64,000 nucleotides of DNA from the NCBI RefSeq assembly GCF_021155775.2, contig NC_060232.1:24807922-24871921 (forward strand), in the 5' to 3' direction. This stretch comes from Neodiprion pinetum (Eukaryota > Arthropoda > Insecta > Hymenoptera > Diprionidae). Position numbers and translations under genes: made by a program. Under the pieces are notes generated by a model. It did no database searches. It had not been told where the DNA came from and saw only the letters and a program-made list of their open reading frames with translations. Below, one piece after another: positions 51,212-61,593 of this stretch; the first letter of the stretch is position 1; each line of letters starts with the position of its first letter.

Positions 51212-52368
51212 CTCGACTTCCAGGATAAGCGCTCCGTGGTTCCTGGTTCATGTTTACAATAAATTATTTCTATTCGTTTTTCGCGCAAGCCGAAATTCAG
51301 TAGCTGTCAGTCCGCTAATAAAATTTCTCGACTTCCAGGATAAGCGCTCCGTGGTTCCTGGTTCATGTTTACAATAAATTATTTCAATTCGTTTTTCGCG
51401 CAAGCCGAAATTCAGTAGCTGTCAGTCCGCTAATAAAATTTCTCGACTTCCAGGATAAGCGCTCCGTGGTTCCTGGTTCATGTTTACAATAAATTATTTC
51501 AATTCGTTTTTCGCGTAAGCCGAAATTCAGTAGCTGTCAGTCCGCTAATAAAATTTCTCGACTTCCAGGATAAGCGCTCCGTGGTTCCTGGTTCATGTTT
51601 ACAATAAATTATTTCAATTCGTTTTTCGCGCAAGCCGAAATTCAGTAGCTGTCAGTCCGCTAATAAAATTTCTCGACTTCCAGGATAAGCGCTCCGTGGT
51701 TCCTGGTTCATGTTTACAATAAATTATTTCAATTCGTTTTTCGCGCAAGCCGAAATTCAGTAGCTGTCAGTCCGCTAATAAAATTTCTCGACTTCCAGGA
51801 TAAGCGCTCCGTGGTTCCTGGTTCATGTTTACAATAAATTATTTCAATTCGTTTTTCGCGTAAGCCGAAATTCAGTAGCTGTCAGTCCGCTAATAAAATT
51901 TCTCGCCTTCCAGGATAAGCGCTCCGTGGTTCCTGGTTCATGTTTACAATAAATTATTTCAATTCGTTTTTCGCGCAAGCCGAAATTCAGTAGCTGTCAG
52001 TCCGCTAATAAAATTTCTCGACTTCCAGGATAAGCGCTCCGTGGTTCCTGGTTCATGTTTACAATAAATTATTTCAATTCGTTTTTCGCGCAAGCCGAAA
52101 TTCAGTAGCTGTCAGTCCGCTAATAAAATTTCTCGACTTCCAGGATAAGCGCTCCGTGGTTCCTGGTTCATGTTTACAATAAATTATTTCAATTCGTTTT
52201 TCGCGCAAGCCGAAATTCAGTAGCTGTCAGTCCGCTAATAAAATTTCTCGACTTCCAGGATAAGCGCTCCGTGGTTCCTGGTTCATGTTTACAATAAATT
52301 ATTTCAATTCGTTTTTCGCGCAAGCCGAAATTCAGTAGCTGTCAGTACGCTAATAAAATTTCTATTAC
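51212..52368 (+). repeat. 115-bp tandem array, left arm (ten units)
   Basis: The word GATAAGCGCTCCG recurs at 51224, 51339, 51454 and so on to 52259, exactly every 115 bp. Each unit has a GC-richer half related to the 60-bp unit (CTCGACTTCCAGGATAAGCG) and an AT-rich half (TTATTTCAATTCGTTTTTCG). The AT-rich half also occurs, diverged, in the intron-like stretch at 52575-52800. Private variants include GCGTAAGCC in two units (about 51511, 51857) and CTCGCCTTCC (about 51903). Confidence 0.95.
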
Positions 52369-52439
52369 TTTATAATCTTCTCATAATCTTCTTGGTAAAA
52401 TACGTCGATAAAAAAATTATATTAAACCCTACACTTGAA

Positions 52440-52514
52440 GGTGTTCGGAGTTGGACGAGGAGGAGGACGAGGAAGACAAGGAGATGAAGGTGGACGAGGA
52501 TTTGTGCTCGGTGA
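52440..52514 (+). pseudogene. Acidic exon-like segment in left arm
   Basis: The frame reads DEEEDEEDKEMKVDEDLCS and ends at a GTGAGT donor (52512). It is clearly related to 47430-47490, including the first bases of the following intron (TTTTATAATATTTGATG). Confidence 0.55.
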
Positions 52515-52574
52515 GTAAAACACTTTTATAATATTTGATGGAAATTGTACTTATATTTGATCCAAAATATTTCA

Positions 52575-52890
52575 AACTAGTCATGTTTACATTAAATTAT
52601 TTCAATTCATTTTTCGCACAAGCACATATTCAGTAGCTATGAATAAGCTTATACAATTTATTATATTATTAAACAATTAATTAATTATATCAATCCTTAT
52701 ACAATATTTTTGATGTGTTCCTATACTAAAAATATTTACATTAAATTATTTCAATTCATTTTTCGCGCAAGCACATATTCAGTAGCTGTGAATAAGCTTA
52801 TACAATATATTCTACTATCAAATAATTAATTAATTATATTAATCCTTACACAATATTTTTGATGTGTTCTCATACTGAAAATATTTATTA
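52575..52890 (+). repeat. Two diverged direct repeats in left arm intron-like segment
   Basis: The words TTACATTAAATTATTTCAATT, AGCACATATTCAGTAGCT and GAATAAGCTTATACAAT occur at about 52590-52660 and again at about 52738-52805, a period of about 160-175 bp. The inverted partners lie at about 53640-53960. Confidence 0.8.
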
Positions 52891-52907
52891 CTATTCCAGG
52901 TATAACC

Positions 52908-53230
52908 CGAGGTGGTTGGCGGTGGTTGGAGGTGGTCGGAGGTGGACGAGGTGGACCAGGAGGAGGACGAGGACCAGGAGGAGGACGAGGTAGACGAGGA
53001 GGAGGCGGGGTGGGTCGTGGGAGAGGAGGGGTGGGGAAGGGGCGGGAAGGGGCAGAGGTGGGCGGGGAAGGGGGTGAGGTGGGAAGGAAAGGGGAGGGGG
53101 AGGGGGCGGGAAGGGGGGGGGCGGGAAGGGGGAGGGGGCGGGAAGGGGAAGGGGAGGGAAGGGGGCGGGAAGGGCGAGGGGCAGGGGGGGGGAGGGCGGG
53201 CGGGAGGGAGGGAGGGGGGGGGGGAGTGGA
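52908..53230 (+). repeat. G-rich purine tract, inner end of left arm
   Basis: About 320 bp of GGAGG/GGGAAGGGG-type sequence, nearly all purine on the plus strand towards the centre, with many runs of four or more G. It can form G-quadruplexes and pairs with the C-rich tract at 53262-53620. Long G and C runs here are error-prone in sequencing, so exact lengths are doubtful. Confidence 0.85.
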
Positions 53231-53261
53231 GGATGGATGTAATAAAGCAGAACCACCCCCC

Positions 53262-53625
53262 CACACGCCCGCCCGCCCTCCCCCTCCCCGGCCCTCCCCC
53301 CCCCCCCCCCCCCCTTCCTCCCTCCCGCCCGCCCGCCCTCCCCCACCCCTGCCCCTCCCCCGTCCCGCCCCTTCCCTTCCCGCCCCCTCCCCTTCCCTCC
53401 CCCTTCCCCTTCCCGCCCCCTCCCCCTTCCCGCCCCCTTCCTCGCCCTTCCCTTCCCACCTCACCCCCTTCCCCGCCCACCTCTGCCCCTTCCCGCCCCT
53501 TCCCCGCCCCTCCTATCCCACGACCCACCCCGCCTCCTCCTCGTCCACCTCGTCCTCCTCCTGGCCCTCGTCCTCCTCCTGGTCCACCTCGTCCACCTCC
53601 AACCACCGCCAACCACCTCGGGTTA
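53262..53625 (-). repeat. C-rich tract, inner end of right arm
   Basis: Reverse complement of 52908-53230, slightly longer and with different run lengths. The open frames of 150-276 codons here, on both strands, are low-complexity Gly/Arg/Glu or Pro/Ser sequence and are not genes. Confidence 0.85.
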
Positions 53626-54013
53626 TACCTGGAATAGTAATAAATATTTTCAGTATGAGAACACATCAAAAATATTGTGTAAGGATTAATATAATTAATT
53701 AATTAATTGATAGTAGAATAAATTGTATAACCTTATTCACAGCTACTGAATATGTGCTTGCGCGAAAAATGAATTGAAATAATTTAATGTAAATATTTTC
53801 AGTATAGGAACACTTCAAAAATATTGTATAAGGATTGATATAATTAATTAATTGTTTAATAATATAATAAATTGTATAAGCTTATTCATAGCTACTGAAT
53901 ATGTGCTTGTGCGAAAAATGAATTGAAATAATTTAATGTAAACATGACTAGTTTGAAATATTTTGGATCAAATATAAGTACAATTTCCATCAAATATTAT
54001 AAAAGTGTTTTAC

Positions 54014-54090
54014 TCACCGAGCACAAATCCTCGTCCACCTTCATCTCCTTGTCTTCCTCGTCCTCCTCCTCGTCCAACTCCGAACACCTT
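54014..54090 (-). pseudogene. Acidic exon-like segment in right arm
   Basis: Reverse complement of the left-arm segment at 52440-52514, with the same acidic reading frame and donor site. Confidence 0.55.
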
Positions 54091-54164
54091 CAAGTGTAGG
54101 GTTTAATATAATTTTTTTATCGACGTATTTTACCAAGAAGATTATGAGAAGATTATAAAGTAAT

Positions 54165-55890
54165 AGAAATTTTATTAGCGTACTGACAGCTACTGAATTT
54201 CGGCTTGCGCGAAAAACGAATTGAAATAATTTATTGTAAACATGAACCAGGAACCACGGAGCGCTTATCCTGGAAGTCGAGAAATTTTATTAGCGGACTG
54301 ACAGCTACTGAATTTCGGCTTGCGCGAAAAACGAATAGAAATAATTTATTGTAAACATGAACCAGGAACCACGGAGCGCTTATCCTGGAAGTCGAGAAAT
54401 TTTATTAGCGGACTGACAGCTACTGAATTTCGGCTTGCGCGAAAAACGAATTGAAATAATTTATTGTAAACATGAACCAGGAACCACGGAGCGCTTATCC
54501 TGGAAGTCGAGAAATTTTATTAGCGGACTGACAGCTACTGAATTTCGGCTTGCGCGAAAAACGAATAGAAATAATTTATTGTAAACATGAACCAGGAACC
54601 ACGGAGCGCTTATCCTGGAAGTCGAGAAATTTTATTAGCGGACTGACAGCTACTGAATTTCGGCTTGCGCGAAAAACGAATTGAAATAATTTATTGTAAA
54701 CATGAACCAGGAACCACGGAGCGCTTATCCTGGAAGTCGAGAAATTTTATTAGCGGACTGACAGCTACTGAATTTCGGCTTGCGCGAAAAACGAATTGAA
54801 ATAATTTATTGTAAACATGAACCAGGAACCACGGAGCGCTTATCCTGGAAGTCGAGAAATTTTATTAGCGGACTGACAGCTACTGAATTTCGGCTTGCGC
54901 GAAAAACGAATTGAAATAATTTATTGTAAACATGAACCAGGAACCACGGAGCGCTTATCCTGGAAGTCGAGAAATTTTATTAGCGGACTGACAGCTACTG
55001 AATTTCGGCTTGCGCGAAAAACGAATTGAAATAATTTATTGTAAACATGAACCAGGAACCACGGAGCGCTTATCCTGGAAGTCGAGAAATTTTATTAGCG
55101 GACTGACAGCTACTGAATTTCGGCTTGCGCGAAAAACGAATAGAAATAATTTATTGTAAACATGAACCAGGAACCACGGAGCGCTTATCCTGGAAGTCGA
55201 GAAATTTTATTAGCGGACTGACAGCTACTGAATTTCGGCTTGCGCGAAAAACGAATTGAAATAATTTATTGTAAACATGAACCAGGAACCACGGAGCGCT
55301 TATCCTGGAAGTCGAGAAATTTTATTAGCGGACTGACAGCTACTGAATTTCGGCTTGCGCGAAAAACGAATTGAAATAATTTATTGTAAACATGAACCAG
55401 GAACCACGGAGCGCTTATCCTGGAAGTCGAGAAATTTTATTAGCGGACTGACAGCTACTGAATTTCGGCTTGCGCGAAAAACGAATTGAAATAATTTATT
55501 GTAAACATGAACCAGGAACCACGGAGCGCTTATCCTGGAAGTCGAGAAATTTTATTAGCGGACTGACAGCTACTGAATTTCGGCTTGCGCGAAAAACGAA
55601 TTGAAATAATTTATTGTAAACATGAACCAGGAACCACGGAGCGCTTATCCTGGAAGTCGAGAAATTTTATTAGCGGACTGACAGCTACTGAATTTCGGCT
55701 TGCGCGAAAAACGAATTGAAATAATTTATTGTAAACATGAACCAGGAACCACGGAGCGCTTATCCTGGAAGTCGAGAAATTTTATTAGCGGACTGACAGC
55801 TACTGAATTTCGGCTTGCGCGAAAAACGAATTGAAATAATTTATTGTAAACATGAACCAGGAACCACGGAGCGCTTATCCTGGAAGTCGA
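54165..55890 (-). repeat. 115-bp tandem array, right arm (fifteen units)
   Basis: The word GCGCTTATCC recurs every 115 bp from 54261 to 55871 (fifteen occurrences). Units with GAATAGAAAT in place of GAATTGAAAT are at about 54325, 54565 and 55140, a distribution not mirrored in the left arm. Confidence 0.95.
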
Positions 55891-56089
55891 GTTTCACCGC
55901 GTAGCGGACCCGCGCAGAAACTACACAGTGCTTGGTCAAAAGTCACGAGGTCGCGAACCTGTACAGCCGGAACTACGCAAAATTACTTCCGAAGGTCAAA
56001 AGTCATCAGGTCAAGTACCTGGACAGCCAAAACTGCGGAGCGCTTGTTCTGGAAGTCGAGTTCCTGCAGGTATTGGACCTTGAGCGCAA

Positions 56090-56310
56090 AAATTACGGAG
56101 CGCGTGTCCTGAAAGTCGTGTTTCACCAGGTAGCGGACCTCGAGTAAAGAAATTACGGAGCGCGTGTCCTGAAAGTCGTGTTTCACCAGGTAGCGGACCT
56201 GGAGTAAAGAAATTACGGAGCGCGTGTCCTGAAAGTCGTGTTTCACCAGGTAGCGGACCTGGAGTAAAGAAATTACGGAGCGCGTGTCCTGGAAGTCGAA
56301 TTTCACCGCG
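56090..56310 (-). repeat. 60-bp tandem array, right arm (three units)
   Basis: AGTAAAGAAATTACGGAG occurs at about 56144, 56204 and 56264. The minus-strand frame 56531-55983 stays open for 182 codons and gives the same 20-residue repeat as the left arm. Confidence 0.9.
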
Positions 56311-57059
56311 TAGCTGACCCGAAGCGCGGGATCCGGGAGGTTGGGAACCCGGTACTTGAAATACGTAGCGGACCCGAAGCGCGGGATCTGGGAGGTTGAG
56401 AACCCGGTACTCGAAATTTGCGGAGCGCGACTCTCATCCGTCCGCTCTACTGCGCGGTTCGTTCCAGACTGAGGAATTCGGCTAGCTGATTTTGAATTGG
56501 TGACGTCACTTTCTGAACATCCGACATCCAAACTTTGGTTTCGAACTTTGATATTATGTATGATGATGTATGATGTACGATGTATGATGTATGATGTATG
56601 ATGTACGATGATATGATATGATGCATAATGATTTTAGGTTTCACATTTCATACAAGAAATACGCACTTTATCTCTCCTGCCGATTCCAGACTCAAGTGGC
56701 CAGGCCCTTCGATGGTCAGCCGTTGACTGAAGATATATTCTTCAGTGAACGGGTCGGCTAATAACGCTGCCGTTCTGCGTCAGTTGGATGATGATTGCGA
56801 AGACTGTGTTACTCGGAAAGTGAGTGCACCCAGCATACAGCCAGCATCATATCGAAATCGTTAACTCTCCGATGTTCTGCAATGAGTTCTCAACTCTACA
56901 GTTGGAACATCTCAGGGAGCGAAAGCGCACGACGATTTTCGGTTGTCACACCAAAGCTCATCAGGGTAACTGTCTTTATATGCTTCAGTCAACGTAGGAG
57001 GTGTTTGGAGGTGGTTGGCGGTGATCGGAGGAGGTCGAGGAGGACGCGGACAACAAAGC

Positions 57060-57545
57060 ATTTTTCTGCACTTTTCAAAATCGTGAAAATTTTCGCCAAA
57101 AATATAAAGGCGTTAGCCTTACTTTTTTTTCATTTTTCGAGCAAAAAATTTTTGGTCTCAGATTCGATTTAAACGACCCTTATCTGATCAATTGGTCCCT
57201 CAGGAACTCAGAAATCGCGGCGAAAAAAGCGTAGGACCAACAGGAGAGAAAAGGCGAGCGAGAAAGCACCTGCTGAAAAATGTCGGGAACACAGGTTCTC
57301 GTTTTTTGGCTCGAACCTTTGATGCGTTGATCGCAGCGTATTGGGACTGCGCCCAATCGATTTCTCTCGCAAAATCACGTCCGAACAGTGCTACAATTAA
57401 TTTATTCCAGCGCTTTTCAAAATCACGAAAATTTTCGCCAAAAATGCAAAGGGTTCAGCCTTAATTTTTCTTCGTTTTTTGAGGCGAAAATTTTCGGTCC
57501 CGGAGTCGATTTGAATGACTCTCACCTGACTAACGCGTCTTCTCA
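57060..57545 (+). repeat. Tandem pair of diverged dispersed repeat, period about 345 bp
   Basis: 57066-57185 and 57412-57530 share TTTTCAAAATC, GAAAATTTTCGCCAAAAAT, GCCTTA and AGTCGATTT/ATTCGATTT words. A related fragment is at about 57860-57945. No open frame of note was seen. Confidence 0.65.
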
Positions 57546-58368
57546 CGGGCTGTGCGAGCTGATCGACATTTCTAAGACGCAGTCGACAATTAATCCTACG
57601 TACTCACTTTGTACTCAATTTCAAGCTTCCATACCGAGATTACTTTTGCTGCAATGCTACGAATGTCGGTGCGAGCCCGTTAGATAGAGTCGATAGAGCA
57701 GAACCCTCCTACGCCCCCAGGCCCTCCTGGGCCCACTTTCCCGACGAAAACTGGTCACAAAAATGTACCTAGGGGTATCCGTCTTTATATTATTCATTTA
57801 ACGCCTCAAGTTGAAAGACGCAGCAACTGCAGCAAGACAAATGCTTCGGTTTTTTTCTGAAAATGCTGACGATTTTGAAAAATGCTTGAAGCAATACTTT
57901 GATGCACTACATCGACTATTCTGCGTGAGGAATCGATAGCCCGCAGTTCGAATACGTCAACAGCTACATCATCTCGCTTCTTCAAATCTCGATTTTGTCA
58001 CACTTCCAATTAATGATCTTGAATTTTTCAATTTTCCAATGTAATTGAGATCCATTAACCGAACCACGTGGGTTTCGTCGCGCCGCATTTTACCGATGCG
58101 TCGGTACCCACATTCAAAACTACTGTGGAGTCAACTTTGAATTTAAACCTCCAATTGATTGCTATTTTTGCATCTCTCTATCATCTTCATTAATGGTGTA
58201 AAATAATGAGACTTTTCCTAACAGTATTGTAATTTGATATTCGAAATCATTGTCTATAAATGTTACCGAGACGGAAGTATGCTGATTTGACCGCGGTCCG
58301 ATTCTACTATTCCGAATCCAATAGGTAGACAGCATATCCGGTTTCTCTTTCTTGGGAATTGTGGCAAA
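57546..58368. other. Region upstream of RpS26
   Basis: It contains the dispersed repeat fragment at about 57860-57945 and then presumably the RpS26 promoter. No gene was recognised. Confidence 0.45.
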
Positions 58369-60091
58369 ATGGTAACCAAATTCAGTCCTTCATCGTATAA
58401 CATTATATTATTTATTTACCGGTGTATAAATCTAAGTATAGTGTTATCGTATTGAGAAAAATCATCTGACACGTGCTCAAGAAACTTTATCAGCGTTCCT
58501 CAAATTTATACACTAACCACAAATCCAACGTCAATATCATCACACCATGTGGACTTAGCGGCCTAGCCTTTTGTGAAGGACACGCAATCTTTCTGTTAAC
58601 CTCTGCGGTTCCTATTTTACAATTAGAAATGAATTAATTTTACGTTATCGTTAGTCGTTACCTCAGTTTAGAAAATCTTTCGATTTATCCCGAATTTGAA
58701 TTTGAACGTGACGACTGAATTCTCAAAGCAAACATGATTGTTCCACTGCGATTAATAAATCACTCCTAATTATTTAACCAATGATTATCTGTTTTAATAC
58801 AGACCTGCAAACGCCGAAATGGTGGACGTGCAAAGCACGGTCGGGGACACGTCAATCCTGTCCGTTGCACCAACTGCGCCCGTTGCGTTCCAAAGGACAA
58901 GGCGATAAAGAAGTTTGTAATTCGTAACATCGTCGAAGCGGCTGCTGTCAGGGATATTACCGAAGCTAGCGTTTATTCTGCCTATCAGCTACCCAAACTC
59001 TATGCCAAGTTACACTACTGTGTATCCTGCGCTATTCACTCCAAGGTTGTTCGCAACAGGTCCAAGGAAGCACGACGCATTCGTACGCCTCCACAGCGCA
59101 ACTTTCCCAGGGTAATTATTTTATAGAAATGACAAATCATAGGCTGCACAGGTGCCTGTTTGGTTAAATCTAAAACTTTTTGTTGTTTTATTTGTGATTC
59201 TAAATGATGTTAGTTTGACTACCCAACTGATAAAATCAAATTAATGATACACTGGCAATGCTATTTAGCATTCACACATATTTATGTGATGCATCAAAAT
59301 ATCTGCGAGTGAGCTTTCGCTGACATTTTTTACTTATTTGAATGTCCCACTATTGTTCAAACAATAGAATGTTCAGGAAAAGCAAGTTCTTGAATAATTA
59401 AGGTTTTACTCTGCACAGTTATTTTTCAACGTTACTTTCCAAATTTATCTATTAACATTTTTTTTACAAATTTACCAACATTTCATAACCGGAAGCAGAT
59501 TGATATTTTTTATATAACGTGTCAAACCGATTGAAAAGCCGATTTCCTTTATTAAGTCGATTTGATAGTTTATTCAGAATTCAGGATATACATAACTGGA
59601 AGTAATAGAAGTTTCAAAAGTTTCGTGACACTTTTCCTGAATATTTCATGTAACACTACAATTTCATCCTAGTCGGTTAAGCAATTCCCTTGTAATTTTG
59701 GATTCACGAAATAATTATTGAAAAGTTAAAAAATTGTCTTCTTGTAACTGGAAGCGATAGAAACTTGAAAAGTTTTGTGGGTTATCTTCCCGCGTAAATC
59801 GATTTTTTATCCAAATTTCATCCAAATCGGTAAACCCATTTTCCTGGAATTCTGGATACATTGTCCACACATACAAACACTTGCGTAAACACACAGAGAC
59901 TGGAAAATATTGGGCAATAATTGCAAAAGTGACGCTGTGAGGTAGATAAAAATTTCGTGTTTATAAAAGTATTTCTAAAGGAAATATATCGGTTTCTTTT
60001 GATTGTAAGGTATATTCTAGATTTATACAATATTAATTTTTGCTATTTGCAATTACAGGACATGCGTCAAGGACAGCAACAAAGGAAGTGA
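58369..60091 (+). CDS. RpS26: 40S ribosomal protein S26
   Basis: Small-subunit ribosomal protein near the mRNA exit site. Exon 1 supplies only the ATG (58369-58371) before a GTAACC donor. Exon 2 is 58803-59111 (TCKRRNGGRAKHGRGHVNPV and on), and exon 3 is 60059-60091 (DMRQGQQQRK, stop). Total 114 aa, the usual length. The zinc-binding cysteines (CTNCARC, YCVSCAIHSK) and the family cores KAIKKFVIRNIVEAAAVRDI and KVVRNRSKEARRIRTPP are intact. A pyrimidine stretch (GTTTCTCTTTCTTGG) just upstream of the ATG looks like a 5' TOP-type leader, as in other ribosomal protein genes. Intron 2 of about 950 bp contains AT-rich repeat-like sequence. Confidence 0.96.
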
Positions 60092-60119
60092 ATGAAATCA
60101 TGTGTAATTTCTAAGCCCA

Positions 60120-60125
60120 AATAAA
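60120..60125 (+). promoter_or_regulatory. RpS26 poly(A) signal
   Basis: AATAAA located 29 bases after the stop codon, giving a very short 3' UTR as is usual for ribosomal protein genes. Confidence 0.75.
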
Positions 60126-61593
60126 TTTACAAAACTTGATATATTGAGTTCTTATTTCTTTCATTAAATATTTCTTTATTCGTACTGATATTATTACGTG
60201 CTACATTGTGTAAATCCTTAAAATTGTAACTTTATTGCTTCTCGTTGATATAACGAACAAGTTCAGCGGAAATAATTTAGATGCAACAACAGGATAAAAA
60301 TATCTACGTTTGCACTCTGGTTTGTGTTTTGACCCCAAAGGGTCTTTCGTAATTCCTTCATTTTTAAGGTAGTTGAATTTTTATGTTCACTAAACAGTTA
60401 TGTCAGAGTATCAAAATCATGGTTAGATCAACTTCGTCATTATAGATTGTTACAGAGGGTGAGACCGAGCATGTAAGCTTTTTTAATTTTCGCGTGTACA
60501 TTTGTTGTATATGCGTGTGATAATAAATTGCAATATGTATTCGGAGCTCTGTACGTTACTTTGGTATCTACGTATAGATAATCATATTATGTTGAGACAT
60601 CGAAAGGGATTCTAACTCTATTTCGTATTCTTAAAAGTTGCAAATTTTTTCGATTTGTTTTCTCTAGCTTATTAATTAACAAACTGAGAATTGGCGGCTT
60701 GCAATTCAGTGATTCGTTAGACAAAGTTTCATAGATTAACCCAGGAAGGAGAATAAGGTTTGTGATAGATGAAAATATAAAAAACGTAAATGTGATTACT
60801 GAATAGCGTAATTGAATTCTAAGCTGTGCTTTGATCAACACAAGTCTAGCTTTTTTATAGCTACCACAAAAAATATGAGAATACGAGAACGTCATCTTAA
60901 TTAGAATAATTTTTCCTTATAAAATAATAAAGTTGATAAGTATTTTCGGGAAAGTTTCAATCTTGCTGTTTTTTTTCTCTTTCCAAACGTCTGTACGATT
61001 TTTTATTGCAATTTACATGCCGTACAAAAAGCGATAATTTCTTGTTATCTAAATGGTAAAACGGTTAGTATAACCAGGATTTTTATCATTGTCCAGACTT
61101 CCAAACATAATATTCGAGCCGTCTCTTGAAAGGTAAGAGTCCGGGAAAAACACTAAATTCCCAAAGTTTTTTTTGGGACATTTTAATGGATGTAAGATGT
61201 TAATATTAATTCAATTAAAGATGTGCAATTTCTGAAAGACTGTTATCACCACGTTTGAATACTCTATACAAAACTAGAGGTTATAGCTATTTAGTCAAGG
61301 AGTAAAACGACAAGGTATTTCTATATGACAATGATAATAGTTTCTTCTGCAGTATTATGCTAATGATTAAATGTAACAATAATTATATTTCTGGTGATGA
61401 AATCCTTCCTTAACGACATGAATCTCAAGTGGTGCTTTATCTCTTTATCGATTCATTTTTTAGTAGAACTTTTTTTCCCTTTATAACTGTGGTTCTACCG
61501 GTAAGTTAGAATTGGTAGATACCTTTTAAATTAATTATAAAATTAATGTATTAACAACAGTCGATTTCGATAGATGCTGCACGGTTCAATCAA
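60126..61593. other. Intergenic, no gene recognised
   Basis: About 1.5 kb of AT-rich sequence between RpS26 and PCNP, which converge. The open frame at 60587-60895 (-) is unlike anything known. Confidence 0.5.

Larger units (their letters stand above)
50130..56793. repeat. Large palindrome (inverted repeat) of about 6.66 kb
   Basis: The left arm (50130 to about 53230) and the right arm (about 53262-56793) are reverse complements in full order. The outer ends match as CATCATCCAACTG(T/A)CGCAGAA on the left and its complement at 56775-56793. The spacer of about 30 bp contains GATGTAATAAAGCAGAACC (53235-53253). Arm lengths are about 3.1 and 3.5 kb; the difference is explained by array copy number (60-bp units 6 vs 3, 115-bp units 10 vs 15). 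Order outside to inside: unique end, ATC/ATAC microsatellite, 60-bp array, 115-bp array, acidic exon-like segment, AT-rich repeats, G-rich or C-rich tract. Confidence 0.92.

Noticed and set aside
52826..53702. Open frames of 150-276 codons on both strands in the G/C-rich palindrome centre
   Set aside because: They consist of Gly/Arg/Glu or Pro/Ser runs that follow from simple purine or pyrimidine repeats, and overlap on both strands.
50600..55890. CRISPR array
   Set aside because: The repeats are contiguous tandem units without unique spacers and the genome is eukaryotic.
50130..56793. Simple fold-back assembly artefact
   Set aside because: Array copy numbers and variants differ between arms and the flanks differ. 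It is not fully excluded, so raw reads should be checked.
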